A program made the position numbers and the translations under genes. Positions 1 through 10,578 of a DNA stretch of 27,393 nt are shown here, piece after piece. The notes beneath the pieces are model-generated. The model worked only from the letters and a program-made list of their open reading frames with translations. It was not told where the DNA came from and made no database searches. Within the stretch, counting starts at the first letter, position 1. The number at the start of each line of letters is the position of its first letter. Source of the DNA: Geosiphon pyriformis (taxonomy: Eukaryota; Glomeromycota; Glomeromycetes; Archaeosporales; Geosiphonaceae); the NCBI GenBank assembly GCA_016748015.1, contig JAAOMT010000224.1, positions 33,899-61,291 of the forward strand, read 5' to 3'.

Positions 1-214
1 CTTCGCCAGAGCCTAAATTAAATCAAACTAAACTAATTTTCAGGGTAAAAATGAAAAGTTCTATTTCATTTTTTTCTCAAAATTAATTTTATCAATTAAG
101 ATATATACAATATATATATTTTTTGCTTTTTTCATTTAATTTACATATTAAAGATAAACATTAAAATAATTCAACTTGAAGAATCTAATTTTGAGAATTT
201 ACCTTTGATTACCA

Positions 215-243
215 TAATAGTAATAATAATAATAATAATAATA
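215..243. repeat. (TAA)n microsatellite
   Basis: An almost uninterrupted run of TAA triplets (about nine units) is seen directly. It probably arose by polymerase slippage in AT-rich DNA. Confidence 0.85.
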
Positions 244-759
244 GCTAATTTTTTTATGAAATGAAAACAGACAAATAAGGCTTAGAATGTTGATATCCAT
301 ATTTGTCATCCTATTATTGGTGCAAAAAATAAATTGGTATAATGAAATTTTCACAAACCTTGCAGAAAACTGGGTTTATTAATTTTTAATTATTACGAAT
401 TTTAATTATAATTACCAAAAATTCAAGGGTCTGTGCGTATCATCATCTCTAATGTTTTTTCAAATATTAGATACTTTCTAAATTCAGAAAGAAGCCTAAT
501 GTTCATTTTTAGACTTAAATTTTTTGTAGCACCATTTTTTACTTCCTTTTAGCTTTGAATCAAAGTTTAAAAGATCTTATTTTAATGGATAATAAAAAAT
601 ATTAGTTTTTTTAGGTTAGTTAAACCCATTTTAGTAAAACCTTATATGATATTTTAATCACGATATGTTAACACTATATTAAAAAATTACTCGAAAAAAT
701 TTACCTGTAGAAGATTATGATAATGTAAGGTTTTCTTTTATATAGACATTTGGATATAT

Positions 760-890
760 TATGAGTTGGAACAGAATTTGAGTTGATTCAGAATTAACTT
801 AAGTTGATTTGGGATTTTAATTTAACTTGAGTTAATTCGGAATCCTTAATTTAATACTGTATTGATTTCGAATCAACTCAACCAATTATA
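760..890. repeat. Small palindromic repeat, MITE-like
   Basis: TTGAGTTGATTC at 778-789 is exactly inverted as GAATCAACTCAA at 870-881. Between them are further diverged copies of the same motif (AAGTTGATTTGG, GAGTTAATTCGG). The segment is about 120 bp and could fold into a hairpin. It may be a miniature inverted-repeat element or a solo terminus of a larger transposon. No target-site duplication was established. Confidence 0.5.
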
Positions 891-1699
891 TTATTTGGTT
901 AATTGGCCAGTAAAAAGTTTTTCTTTTATTAGCCAATCAAAAAAATCAAAGTTTTAATATTTGACCCATTTTTTTATTATTATATTTAATAATTTTAATT
1001 ATTTGTTTCGATTCTTATAAGCATTACTACTACTACTATAATATTGTGTATTATATAAAATTTTGGCTTTTTTGTAATTACAATAATTAGTTCTACAGCT
1101 TCTTTTACAATTGTATTGATAATCTGTTATTTTCCTTTAACTTTAACATAAGACTGCTTTACATAAAAAAATAAAAGTGTTTGGTATTTTTTGTAATTCT
1201 GAAAAATCAGTAGTCTTAATAGACATTAACTCTGTTATATGTTAATATTTTTGACTTGTATCTTAGTCTATATAATCTTTTATTAACAGTTTTAATTACT
1301 TTGCAAATTAGAAACTTTCTATTAAGATCTAAATAATCAATCTTTAAAATTTTAATTTACATAAAATCTTTAATTTCATAAAATATTTTCTGTTTTGCAT
1401 TTTATACAGCATTTTTTTGCATTACTTTGGTATTATTAACATATTAATTGTAAGCAATTTGATATATTTTATAATAGCCAATAAATAAGTTAGTAATATT
1501 ATATAGTATATTGTTTTGGTTATTATTATCTTATTAAAAAATATAAAATTAATACAGAATAATATTAAAAAGTACAAATAATAAAAAACATTATCTTGTC
1601 TCTTAAAATTATAATAAAAGAAACATAAAAATTATTAGAATAAGTACAAATATTTTTTAAGAAATTGCTTGATTTTTCCACTTATAATTTGATTTTTTT

Positions 1700-2684
1700 T
1701 GATTTTTTTTTAATATTATTTACTATATTATGTTATTATTACTAGTTTAGTAATTATTGTCACTGTTTTTGATTATTTTGTTACAATTACTAAATATTTT
1801 ATTGTTGCTATTAGACATTTTATTGCTTATTATTTTGTTATTGTTATTAATTATTTAGTAGAATAGTTTGGTTTTTTTTGTTGCTAATTGTGTATTTAAT
1901 ATGTATAAAAATATTTGACTTTTTTTTTCTTTTAAAATACATTAAGCTAATTTTTGTTTAAAAACAAATAATAACAACAATACTTTTTCTTATTTTTAAT
2001 AATTTTATTATACATCTTTTTTGCTTTTCTAATTATTGAAATAGTTTATACATTTATGATATATTATAGTCTATAGTTATAATTATAATAGTGTATATTA
2101 TCAGCTAAGCTAAAAAATATTCTCAATAGTAACAAAAACTATTGATAATACTATTAATTTAGTAGTTATTATTACTATTTCTAGTTATTTTGTTACAACT
2201 ACTGAATATTTTGTTGCTAATTATTTTATTATTTATTGTTTTGTTATTACTATTAATTATTTAATTATTTAATTACTAATTATTTTGTTGTTATTGTTAT
2301 TTATTTTATTGTTTATTATTTTACTACTGTTAGTTATCTTGTTATATATTATCTTGTTGTTGCTGCTAATTATTTTGTTATTAATTATCTTATTATAATT
2401 ACTAATTATCTTATTACTTTTTATTTTACTATTGCTGGTTATTTTTTTGCATATTATTTTGTTGTTGCTACTAATTATTTTGTTGTTTATTATCTTGTTA
2501 TTGTTGCTAATTATCTTGTTACATAATATTTTGTTGTTATTGTTAATTATTTTGTCACATATTATTTTGTTATTATTGCTAATTATTTTATTTTTGCTAT
2601 TAGTTATCTTATTATATATTATTTTATTGTTGTTGTTAGTTATTTTGTTATTTATTATCTTGTTTTTGCTAGAATTTTGATGTT
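1700..2684. repeat. 36-bp minisatellite, left block
   Basis: The core (about 2160-2680) is a degenerate tandem array whose unit is a 15-nt part (type ATTATTTTGTTACAT) followed by a 21-nt part starting with the same ATTATTTTGTT and ending in RYTRTTA. One strand therefore reads as an open frame of Ile/Leu dodecapeptides; this is a by-product of the repeat and not a gene. A diverged earlier block lies at about 1740-1870 and is repeated again at 2160-2220. The same array resumes in the same orientation at 9926 and 17222. Confidence 0.8.
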
Positions 2685-2860
2685 TAGTCCAGTTTGGTTC
2701 AAGTTTGATAGAATCACCAAACTAAATCAAATTTGAATAAAAGATTTAGTAAAATTTTAAACTCAAATTCGAACCAGACTTAAAATTACTAAACTTGAAT
2801 TAAATCCAAATACATGTAACAAGTTTGGTTTAAGCTTAGTTTGAAGTTTATAAAAATTTT
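2685..2860 (+). repeat. Left inverted repeat of a candidate transposon
   Basis: The segment ends in TAACAAGTTTG, then GTTTAAGCTTAGTTTGAAG and TTTATAAA. The reverse complement of 9796-9839 reads the same apart from a 5-nt insertion and a few substitutions. The segment also contains its own hairpin: AGTTTGGTTCAAGTTTGA near 2690 pairs imperfectly with TCAAATTCGAACCAGACTT near 2764. It sits exactly where the minisatellite stops, so it is probably one end of an element inserted in that array. The outer boundary is imprecise. Confidence 0.45.
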
Positions 2861-4021
2861 TAGATTCAACTATTAAAAACATTATATTATACTATATTAT
2901 TATTTAATTTTTTTTTAATAGTCCCTGTATTTATAATTAAAAACATTGTATTACTTTTATAATTTTAGACACTAAACAAGATTTTATATCTGTAATTATA
3001 TTTTTATCTGCAGAAAAAGTGAATTTAAAAGCAACAAATAATTTTTAGATTACCAAATAATTATAAGCCATATATACAAGACAAAAAAATTGTATTTAAT
3101 GTACTTAAATATTAAATTATTAATAAAATATTAATTTAGATAAATATTTTTTGTAATATAGTGCAAACTATTTATAGTCATCAAAGTATTATTATTTTTA
3201 AAAAGACTTTTAATTAATATTAATCTAATCTTTAAATGATTACTTTTTTATAAAAATATAATATTTCTTAACCTGTATGTCTTCTGCTGATGACACAACA
3301 CTATTAATCATAAATATTTTATTTACATCATTACTATATTTGGTTGTTATTATCAGAACAAAAATTCAGATATCAATATTGTTTACACTAAACATCAAAG
3401 AAATTATAAAAGTACTATAAGTAATTGTCATAAAATTTGGGAATGTTATTTGTACTCTATTTATAATCTTGTGTTATTATAATGTAAATACTTACTTTAA
3501 ATTCACAAATAATTTTTTAATGACTATAATATTGTATTTTAAAAAATTGCTTGGATCTAAAAGATATATAAAATCCCCTGTAATAAAGATTTCTGGTTAA
3601 ATTTAATATTTGAATTATAAATTATATTAAAAAGAAATATAATGACTAAAATACTTATCATATATTTAACTAAATTATAATCTAGTTTTAGAAATAGTTT
3701 TCTAGACTGTAAAAAAAATTTTAATTGTTGAATATTTCAACAACTTATTAGAATGTAATATATAATAACTTATAACAATAATTAAAAAACTTATATCAGT
3801 TAGTGTTAATTTAAAAGAATCAGATTGGAATTGAAGATTTTTGGCTTTATCTTAATTAAGAAAACTAAAGTTGTTTTAAAGCCTATAATCTTGAATAGTT
3901 CTTTTTTGTTAGTGTTGTATATTTTCTAACAAGTTTATTTTAATGCAAAAAATATATAAAACATATTAGTTCAAGTAGATAAAACCCAGATTTTTTTGTA
4001 AAAACCTAATAAACTTTTTAT
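2861..4021. other. AT-rich interval without a recognisable gene
   Basis: Scattered stops in all frames and no recognisable motif. The right part (about 3960-4021) could hold further decayed sequence downstream of the minus-strand bromodomain relic, but the frame cannot be followed past a TAA at 4022-4024. Confidence 0.5.
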
Positions 4022-4725
4022 TTATAAGAATTTAACATCTTTAAAAATGCATGAATTATCATTAAAATACATAACATTTTCGAAATCAATTACAAGTCCT
4101 GATCAAATTCATAAATAGATAATAGCTTTTTCGAATTTTCTATTGATATAATATAAAAAACATATGTTAAGTATTAAGCAACTAATGAGAAAAACGTGCA
4201 TAGTACCAATCTCAATCATGTTTAAGAACCTTGGTTCTTCAATCACATTATAATATTCTGGATATTTTTTTTTGGACAGTAAATCCATAAATAATTTGGC
4301 ATATTTTTAATTACTAAATATAAAAATAAAAAGTCACAACTAAGCTGTAATACTAAAATTGAAATCTATCTCAAATATTCTTACCTACTATTTTTTTGAT
4401 CAACAATTATTTGCAATAAATCTTTCATTAGCTCTAAGGAATCAGCTTCAATTTAAAAATTGGATTTCTTTTGAGTTGATTGTTTAATTGTTAATGTTAG
4501 ACTTTTTTGCCCAAATTCTTTGTTATAAGTCAAAAAAATTTTGTAATAACTATTTTTATTAATATTATCTGAATTTTCGGCTCAGATGATCTCCCCAATT
4601 CCAATAAAAATTTTTTTTTGATAAATGCTGAAGGAGCTTTTTTTGATTGCTTCTTATCCAAAACTACAAAACAGAAATTAAAGTTTAAATTGAAACCAAA
4701 AAGATTTAAAGAATAAATATATACC
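4022..4725 (-). pseudogene. Bromodomain protein gene fragment, broken, with three introns
   Basis: Spliced minus-strand exons give a bromodomain, the acetyl-lysine reader fold of chromatin proteins. One exon has LFMDLLSKKKYPEYYNVIEE, then PRFLNMIE (the ZA-loop F...YPEYY.VI..P pattern). The next has YEFDQDL*LI, FENVMYF, NDNSCIFKD (the F.qDl.liF.N...yN..S.i..D pattern of helices B and C). Putative GT-AG introns lie at 4664-4724, 4314-4384 and 4140-4206 (61, 71 and 67 nt). The last two join in phase, which strongly supports the model. Damage: TAA in place of a probable Gln codon just after the 4314-4384 intron, another in DL*LI, TAA in the upstream exon before IEADSLELMKDLL, and a one-base loss near 4083. 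The N-terminal exon at 4530-4663 is frame-confused. The family could be RSC/Snf2-like or polybromo-like; too little remains to choose. It lies divergent from the transposase relic. Confidence 0.7.
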
Positions 4726-4847
4726 TGAGTTAAAAATGTCATTTTTATTGTAATACAATTTTATTGTACAACATTACATAATTCAAATCCTTTAATTTTG
4801 TCCAAGCACCAATTACACACTAGATTAATATTACATTACATAAAAAA

Positions 4848-6991
4848 ATGCCATTTCATTCTAAAGAAAAAAGAAAAGCTAAAGATCAAGTTAGAAATAC
4901 AAAAAAATTATATAAAAAACACATTATACTATTTTAATAAATGATCATAATATTGAAGTAAATAAATGTAACAGACTGAATATTAGTGATAAAGAGTAGA
5001 GTAATAATAATGACAGTAAATAAGATAATACAAAAGATATGGAAGCTATAATTAGAATAAATACAAAATTAAAAAAACTCAGTTTAATATAGAAAAATAA
5101 CAATTATCTAAAAAAAAAGTGAGGCCCTTACATGATAAAAAAGATACCAAAGTTAATCTATTACAATAAATATAGACCAAATGGTTTATTCATTAAAACA
5201 GCAGCTGGAACTAAAAAAAATTACCACTTTCTTTAATATTAGCAATATTCAAACTACAGACTTACAATAGTCTGAATTTAATAAATCTTTAAGCAATTCA
5301 GAAAGTAAGATTGATCTGTATGCTAATCAAATAAAAAAAGAGCAAGAGTTAAAAGAACATTTAAAAAAACAACATGTTTAGTTAATTGTCTTCAAATATA
5401 ATTAAAAAAGAGCTATTTTTAAATATCTTATCTTGTTAAATAATAATAATGGACATAGAAAAATTAATGCCAATTTGAAAATTGTCCAAAAAGTTTTTAT
5501 TAATGATAATGTATAAAAAGCACAAAGAATTCGATATTTTATAAAGTATTGGTTGCTTAATAATAAGTTTTAACATCAAAACATAAAAAACACCAAAAAA
5601 CAATTAGAATAATTAATAATAAAGACATTGCAAAAAGATATCATATTTGGATTAGAAACCAAAACTTCAATGTCACTCCAGTAACATTTAAAAAATTCAT
5701 CAAGCATAAATTGTTTCCTAATATTGGAATAATGAAGAAAAAAACTATTAATCTTATGACTACAGTAAGATGGCTCAAAATTCTTGGTTATTCATTTTAA
5801 CAATATTATCAAGGCTTATATTATGATAAACATGAAAGAAATAATATTTTGCAATCTCGAAAAGAATTTTTAGAAAAAATATATGAGCATAAAAAGTATA
5901 TGTCAAAGTATAAAAATAAATTTATGGATTAAATACATTTTAATTTACTTAATAAAGAAAAAAAAAGAGTTCTTGTAGTCTATAATAAATGTATTTTTTA
6001 TTTAAATAATGGCAAGCATAGCATATAAGCTGAGCATAGAAATTTGTTACTAAGAAAAAAAGGAAATAAAAGATCAATTATGGTCAGTGAATTTCTAACT
6101 AAAATTAATAAACATTTATGTTTACAACAAAATGATATAGAAAATTATTCTAATATACCAAAAGAAGCATGACGCTATTTACAACTTGGTATAATTAAGA
6201 TAATTATTGGACAGCAAATTAATTTTTTAAACAAATTAAATATAAAGCAATTCTAATTTTTAAGAAATTATATTCAAATTGTACAGCCATATTTGCTTTT
6301 GATAATATCTCTAATTATATAGCATTTAGTAAAAATGCTTTAATTGTAAACAGAATGAATTTAAGTCTAGATGAAAAGCAATTATTAATGCAAGATACTT
6401 TTTTTGAATTAGATAATCAATTACAATTAATGATCTTTCTGAAAATATATTCAGATAAAAAACTTTGAGGATTGCTTAAAGAAATTAAACAAGTATTAAT
6501 AGAATGAAGAAAATAGTTATCAAAAGAATTAATATTAGAATGCCAAAAATACAAAGAAAAAATCAAAGATTCTTCAAAAGTTTTTTGTTGTACATATCAA
6601 ATAATATCTTTAAAATCTGATTTTTTTATTCAAAAAAATACAATTGAAGGATTAATCAAAAGTATGGGACATAAGTGCATTTTTTTTCCAAAATTTTATT
6701 GCAAATTAAATTTTATTGAAAGATATTAAAGAATTGCTAAAAATATGCACATAATAAATACAATTATTTATGGAAAAGATTACAAAGAACAGTGTCTAAA
6801 AGTCTTGAATTAGTATTTTTAATAACTATTAGACAATTCTTAAAAAAATATTGGTGTTATATGAATTTTTATAAAAAAAGTTTTAGTGAAAATTAGTAGA
6901 ATATGCTATAAAAAAATATAAATCTCATAAAAGAATTCCAAATAATATTCTTGAAAAATTAAACAAATTAAATAATATTCAAAGTTTGTAA
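4848..6991 (+). pseudogene. DDE transposase relic, Tc1/mariner (IS630)-like fungal type
   Basis: The plus strand carries a transposase broken by many stops and frameshifts. Segments in order: a basic start (MPFHSKEKRKAKDQ at 4848); a helix-turn-helix-like RWLKILGYSF with QGLYYDKHERNNIL (about 5770-5850); RSIMVSEFL (about 6070); AIFAFDN with the second catalytic Asp at 6301-6303; a C-terminal CKLNFIERY with the catalytic Glu at 6718-6720; and KLVEYAIKKYKSHKRIP near the end. This fits a large family of fungal DDE endonuclease-like proteins known to me only by recall. The usual first Asp appears replaced: the region reads VYNKCIFY, with Asn at 5984-5986. The first and second catalytic blocks are in different frames. 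The expected Trp after FIERY is TAA. No function remains. It presumably once mobilised the surrounding element. Confidence 0.75.
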
Positions 6992-8502
6992 TACTGTATT
7001 TGGTTTTATAATATATAAAGTTTAATAAAATTTTCTTTTTTATTATAAATAATATATTAAAAACACATGTATATTAACCAATAAAATTTAATTATATAAA
7101 TAAAAATACGTAAAGATTATTATTTAAAATTTTAGACTGATCTATATTTTTGATGATTATAAATAGTTTGCATTATATACTTTTTACTATATTATTACAT
7201 TTATTTTTCTATTGGCCACTTTTTCAGAAATATAATAATTAATTTTGTCAAGTTTTTTTATTATTATTGTTAAAGTCTGTTTTTAATATAAATTGTGTAA
7301 CTAATGCTATAGTATCATTAAAATTGCTATTTAACAAAAAACTGTTATTTGATGTTGGTATAATGTTTAGTGAGTACTTTATTTCAAAGAGAATATACAT
7401 TCTTAAGATTTATTTAGCATATGAGAATTAAAAAATAAAACTATTTGAATAAATTAATAACTTCTAAATTTTTTATTTTATTAATATTATTATCCAAAAA
7501 TTCTTTTTTTGTAAAATAATTAAATTTTTTTCTTAGATTTAATATAGTACAGAGCATTATAATTGTATTTGTTTTAAAGTAATATTTAATATACTTTTTT
7601 CTTACTGTTTTAACTGTTATTATAAATAATAAATCTAATATTAAATATGTTAAATAAATAACTAAATAAATACAATTGAAATTATAATGTTTTACTAGAT
7701 TTATTTTCATTAACTGTGTTTTTGACATGATTAAAAATGATATTAAAAAAAAAATAATTGAAAAGACAATATTATTTAAATTAATTAATATTTTAACTAT
7801 AATATTCTTAAATAGTTCAAGAAATTTAGCAATTTTATTGAAAACAGCCCACTAATTGTGTAAAATAACATATTAATAAAGGTTAATATAAGTGCTAATA
7901 AGAATGTTTAATGCTTATAAATTTACAGTTAGAATTCTTTTATTTAAAATTTACAAAATCAAAAATAAATAACTTGTTAATTTAAGAGATAATTCATTTT
8001 TAACTATGTCATAAGTAAAATTTTACCAGATAAAACAATTCAGAATGAGTTTACAGTATTTAATTTAATATATATTACAGACATATTAAAAGAGCTTAAA
8101 ACATTGAGACAAAATACAAATTATAGAGTTAAGTTCTTTAATCTTTAATTTATACAAAGTTTATATTAAGAAAATTTTAAGTAAATATATTCAGTTTAGA
8201 TTTTTAATAAATACCTTAGAAATATTATTTTTTATTTCATCTAAAACTATCTGTACTACCAAGTTTAGAATATAATCAAAGTATCAAAATCAAAAGTTTT
8301 TTGAGTTTTATTAAATGTTTTTTTTTTCTAATTTTTTTGTTAACTTTCTTACAAAAGTACTATTATTTGCAATATTATTGAAAGTAATAGTAAAAAACTG
8401 TCAAAAAAAATTAGGTTATAACTAATAAAATTAATGATAAACTTGTATAAAAAAAGAGTAAATATAATTTTTTTTTAAACTTTTTTCTTAATTTTTTTGG
8501 CT
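6992..8502. other. AT-rich interval without a recognisable gene
   Basis: A minus-strand frame of 95 codons at 7441-7728 is Ile/Asn/Lys/Tyr-rich with no motif and is judged to be chance in AT-rich DNA. Nothing else in the interval could be supported. Confidence 0.5.
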
Positions 8503-8724
8503 AAAAATTTGGCTTAAAACAATAATAAAACCACTTAAATTAACATTAAGAAAATGTAGTTTTCAATAATATAAGTACTGTAATAACTCTAAGTCTCAAA
8601 TAATACTAATGCCAAAAATTCAGCTTTAAAGCAATAATAAAAACTAACTTAAACCAATATTAAAAAATATGATTTTTGATGATATAAATACTGTAATAAC
8701 TTTGAATTTTAGATAATACTAATA
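8503..8724. repeat. Two-copy tandem duplication, 111-bp unit
   Basis: Unit A (8503-8613) and unit B (8614-8724) align over their whole length. Both begin AAAAATT, and both contain GCAATAATAAAA or ACAATAATAAAA, TACTGTAATAACT and ATAATACTAAT at matching offsets of 111. The copies differ mainly by transitions. No coding potential is evident. It may be a subterminal repeat of the surrounding candidate transposon. Confidence 0.75.
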
Positions 8725-9789
8725 TACTGTATAATATGTCAATTTTATCATTGGCTATTGACTAATCTAAATTCATGCAAAAATATACATATATATCTTT
8801 GATGTAATTTTATAATATTTTAATATTTTAAAAAATCTATTTATAATGTTTATTTTATTATGTTGTTCACTTATTAATTCAAAATTAATTATTGTTTGTT
8901 AAAGATTTTAATTGTTATTAATATAATAAATAATAATAAAAACAAAGACTTTATTATTGAGAAATATCTAGAGATTTGATGTAAAGAAAATTTTAAACTT
9001 AATAGTATCTAAGTATGTCTATTATATTATAAGTATAGATAAAAAAAAGACATTTTATAATAAAAATAGTGCTTATTCTTAATTCTTGTCTACTCAAGAT
9101 GATTCTATTTTTAATTGTATTAGCACAAACAGATTGAAAAATAGGATTCAAATATTGGAATATTTTGATTAATTTAAAGTTTTCTACTTTAAAAAGTGAT
9201 TGCTGATAGTTGATAAGCCAAATAATAATTATGTTATAAAGTTTTTTATTATTAATATTAATAACAGTTACTACAAAAAACTAAAGCAGTTTTTTAGTTA
9301 AATTGGCCAAAAATTATAAAAAAAAATAGCAATTTTATCTGTTAAAACATTTTTTGAATTAACTTATAATGTTTTTAACTATTTTGCTTTTTCTTATAAT
9401 ATTTTTTCATTGTAATATATACTGTTTAGTAGAAGACTTCTAAATAATGCCATAAAAATTTAGTAGTATCTGTAGTTTTACAAAAAAATAGTTTATACAC
9501 ATATTTTAAGACTGTATATTTAGCTGTTTTTTTTTATTTACTCAAATTTATCAAAATAGTTTTATATTTCACTTTGAAAACTACACTTACTAAATATATT
9601 AATATCTAAACTATTTGGATTATTAAATTTTATTATTTTAAATTTTAAATATTTAATAATATTGATAATGCTAACAATAAATTTGTTATACATAGTTTTA
9701 TATATTTCTTTAATTAATTATAATTAAATAAAATAATAATTGATAAACAAATAATACAAGTTATATTTTTTTTTAATTTTTTTTAAATT
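8725..9789. other. AT-rich interval without a recognisable gene
   Basis: No motif or sustained reading frame was seen on either strand. Around 9100-9480 the base composition is slightly less extreme and short plus-strand peptides appear, but they match nothing I can name. Confidence 0.45.
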
Positions 9790-9925
9790 TGAATATGTTT
9801 ATAAATTTCAAACCAGACTTGAACCAAATTCAAACTTGTTAAAAAAGTTCAATGCCAAATTTTAACTGAATCTATTTTAAAAAATTGATTCAGTTTAATT
9901 CAATTTGATTAAAACTTTATTTGCT
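9790..9925 (-). repeat. Right inverted repeat of the candidate transposon
   Basis: The reverse complement of 9796-9839 matches 2817-2856 (TAACAAGTTTG, GTTCAAGTCTGGTTTGAAA and TTTATAAA) with a 5-nt indel and a few substitutions. The outer part (9840-9925) shares only short blocks such as AATCAAATTTGAAT / AATCAAATTGAAT with the left end. It directly abuts the resumption of the minisatellite. Confidence 0.45.
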
Positions 9926-10447
9926 GCTACTAATTATCTTGTATAAATTATTTTGTTGCTATTACTAATTATCTTGTTACTGATTATTTTATTGTTATTG
10001 CTAGTTATTTTGTTATCTATTATTTTGCTGCTGTTAATTATTTTGTTATATATTATCTTATTATTACTGCTGATTATTTTGTTGTCTATTATTTTGTTGT
10101 TGCTGTTTATTATTTTATTGCCTATTATTTTGTTACATATTATTTTGTTGTTATTGTTAATTATTTTGTTACATATTATCTTATTATTGCTGCTAATTAT
10201 CTTGTTATTGTTGTTATTAGTTATCTTGTTACTTATTATTTTGTTGCTATTACTAATTATTTTGTTGTATATTATTTTATTACTATTGTTAATTATCCTA
10301 TTATTTATTATCTTACTATTATTATTAATTATCTTATTATCTATTATTTTGTTGTTACTGTTAATTATCTTATTATATATTATTTTGTTATTACTAATTA
10401 TTTTGTTACTTATTATCTTGCTGTTTTTGTTGTTGGTTATTTTGTTA
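9926..10447. repeat. 36-bp minisatellite, right block
   Basis: About fourteen degenerate units of alternating 15- and 21-nt halves, each beginning ATTATTTTGTT or ATTATCTTGTT, in the same orientation as the block at 2160-2684. The 177-codon Ile/Leu frame starting at 9953 is produced by the period of 36 (twelve codons) and is not a gene. The 3' end of LINE copy 1 abuts the array at about 10448. Confidence 0.85.
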
Positions 10448-10458
10448 TTTTTTTTATT

Positions 10459-10578
10459 ACGTTTAATAAGTGAAGTCCAAACGTAATCTAGTACTATACA
10501 TTAATCAAATGATCTAAACTAGGAGCAAATCATGTATTTTTTACACATGACCAGCCATTCAGGCTAACCAAAACAATA
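10459..10578 (-). other. 3' UTR of LINE copy 1
   Basis: About 120 nt lie between the ORF2 terminal stop and the A-tract. The minus strand ends in GTAATAAAAAAAATAAC, which contains an AATAAA poly(A)-signal-like word running into eight A residues. This fixes the 3' end of the element near 10448. Confidence 0.6.

Larger units (their letters stand above)
1..1690. other. AT-rich DNA without a recognisable gene
   Basis: No open frame of useful length and no protein motif could be recognised on either strand. The stretch contains a TAA microsatellite and a palindromic repeat, listed separately. Minus-strand fragments around 420-530 read as short peptide-like segments but match nothing I know. Confidence 0.6.
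2685..9925. mobile_element. Candidate 7.2-kb DNA transposon, decayed
   Basis: Three observations support one insertion. The 36-bp minisatellite stops at about 2685 and resumes in the same orientation at about 9926. The two edges carry inverted repeats with related sequence. The interior holds a decayed DDE transposase (4848-6991). The interior also holds a bromodomain gene relic on the other strand. At 7.2 kb this is large for a mariner-like element, so it may be a composite, or the transposase may belong to a smaller element nested inside. No target-site duplication could be separated from the array repeat. Confidence 0.4.

Noticed and set aside
420-530. Possible exon on the minus strand (peptide-like EFRKYLIFEKTLEMMIRTDP)
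   Set aside because: Too short, no recognised domain, and no convincing splice partner nearby.
2432-2680. 82-codon Ile/Leu-rich frame that looks like a membrane protein
   Set aside because: It is the translation of the 36-bp minisatellite; the period is a multiple of three, so the frame stays open by chance.
4530-4742. Minus-strand 70-codon frame as an independent gene
   Set aside because: It reads through a likely intron (4664-4724) and the decayed upstream exon of the bromodomain relic.
7441-7728. 95-codon minus-strand frame
   Set aside because: Composition is what AT-rich DNA gives by chance; no motif, no neighbours to support it.
9953-10486. 177-codon Ile/Leu-rich frame
   Set aside because: Same minisatellite artefact; every twelve residues repeat and no start context or charged termini exist.
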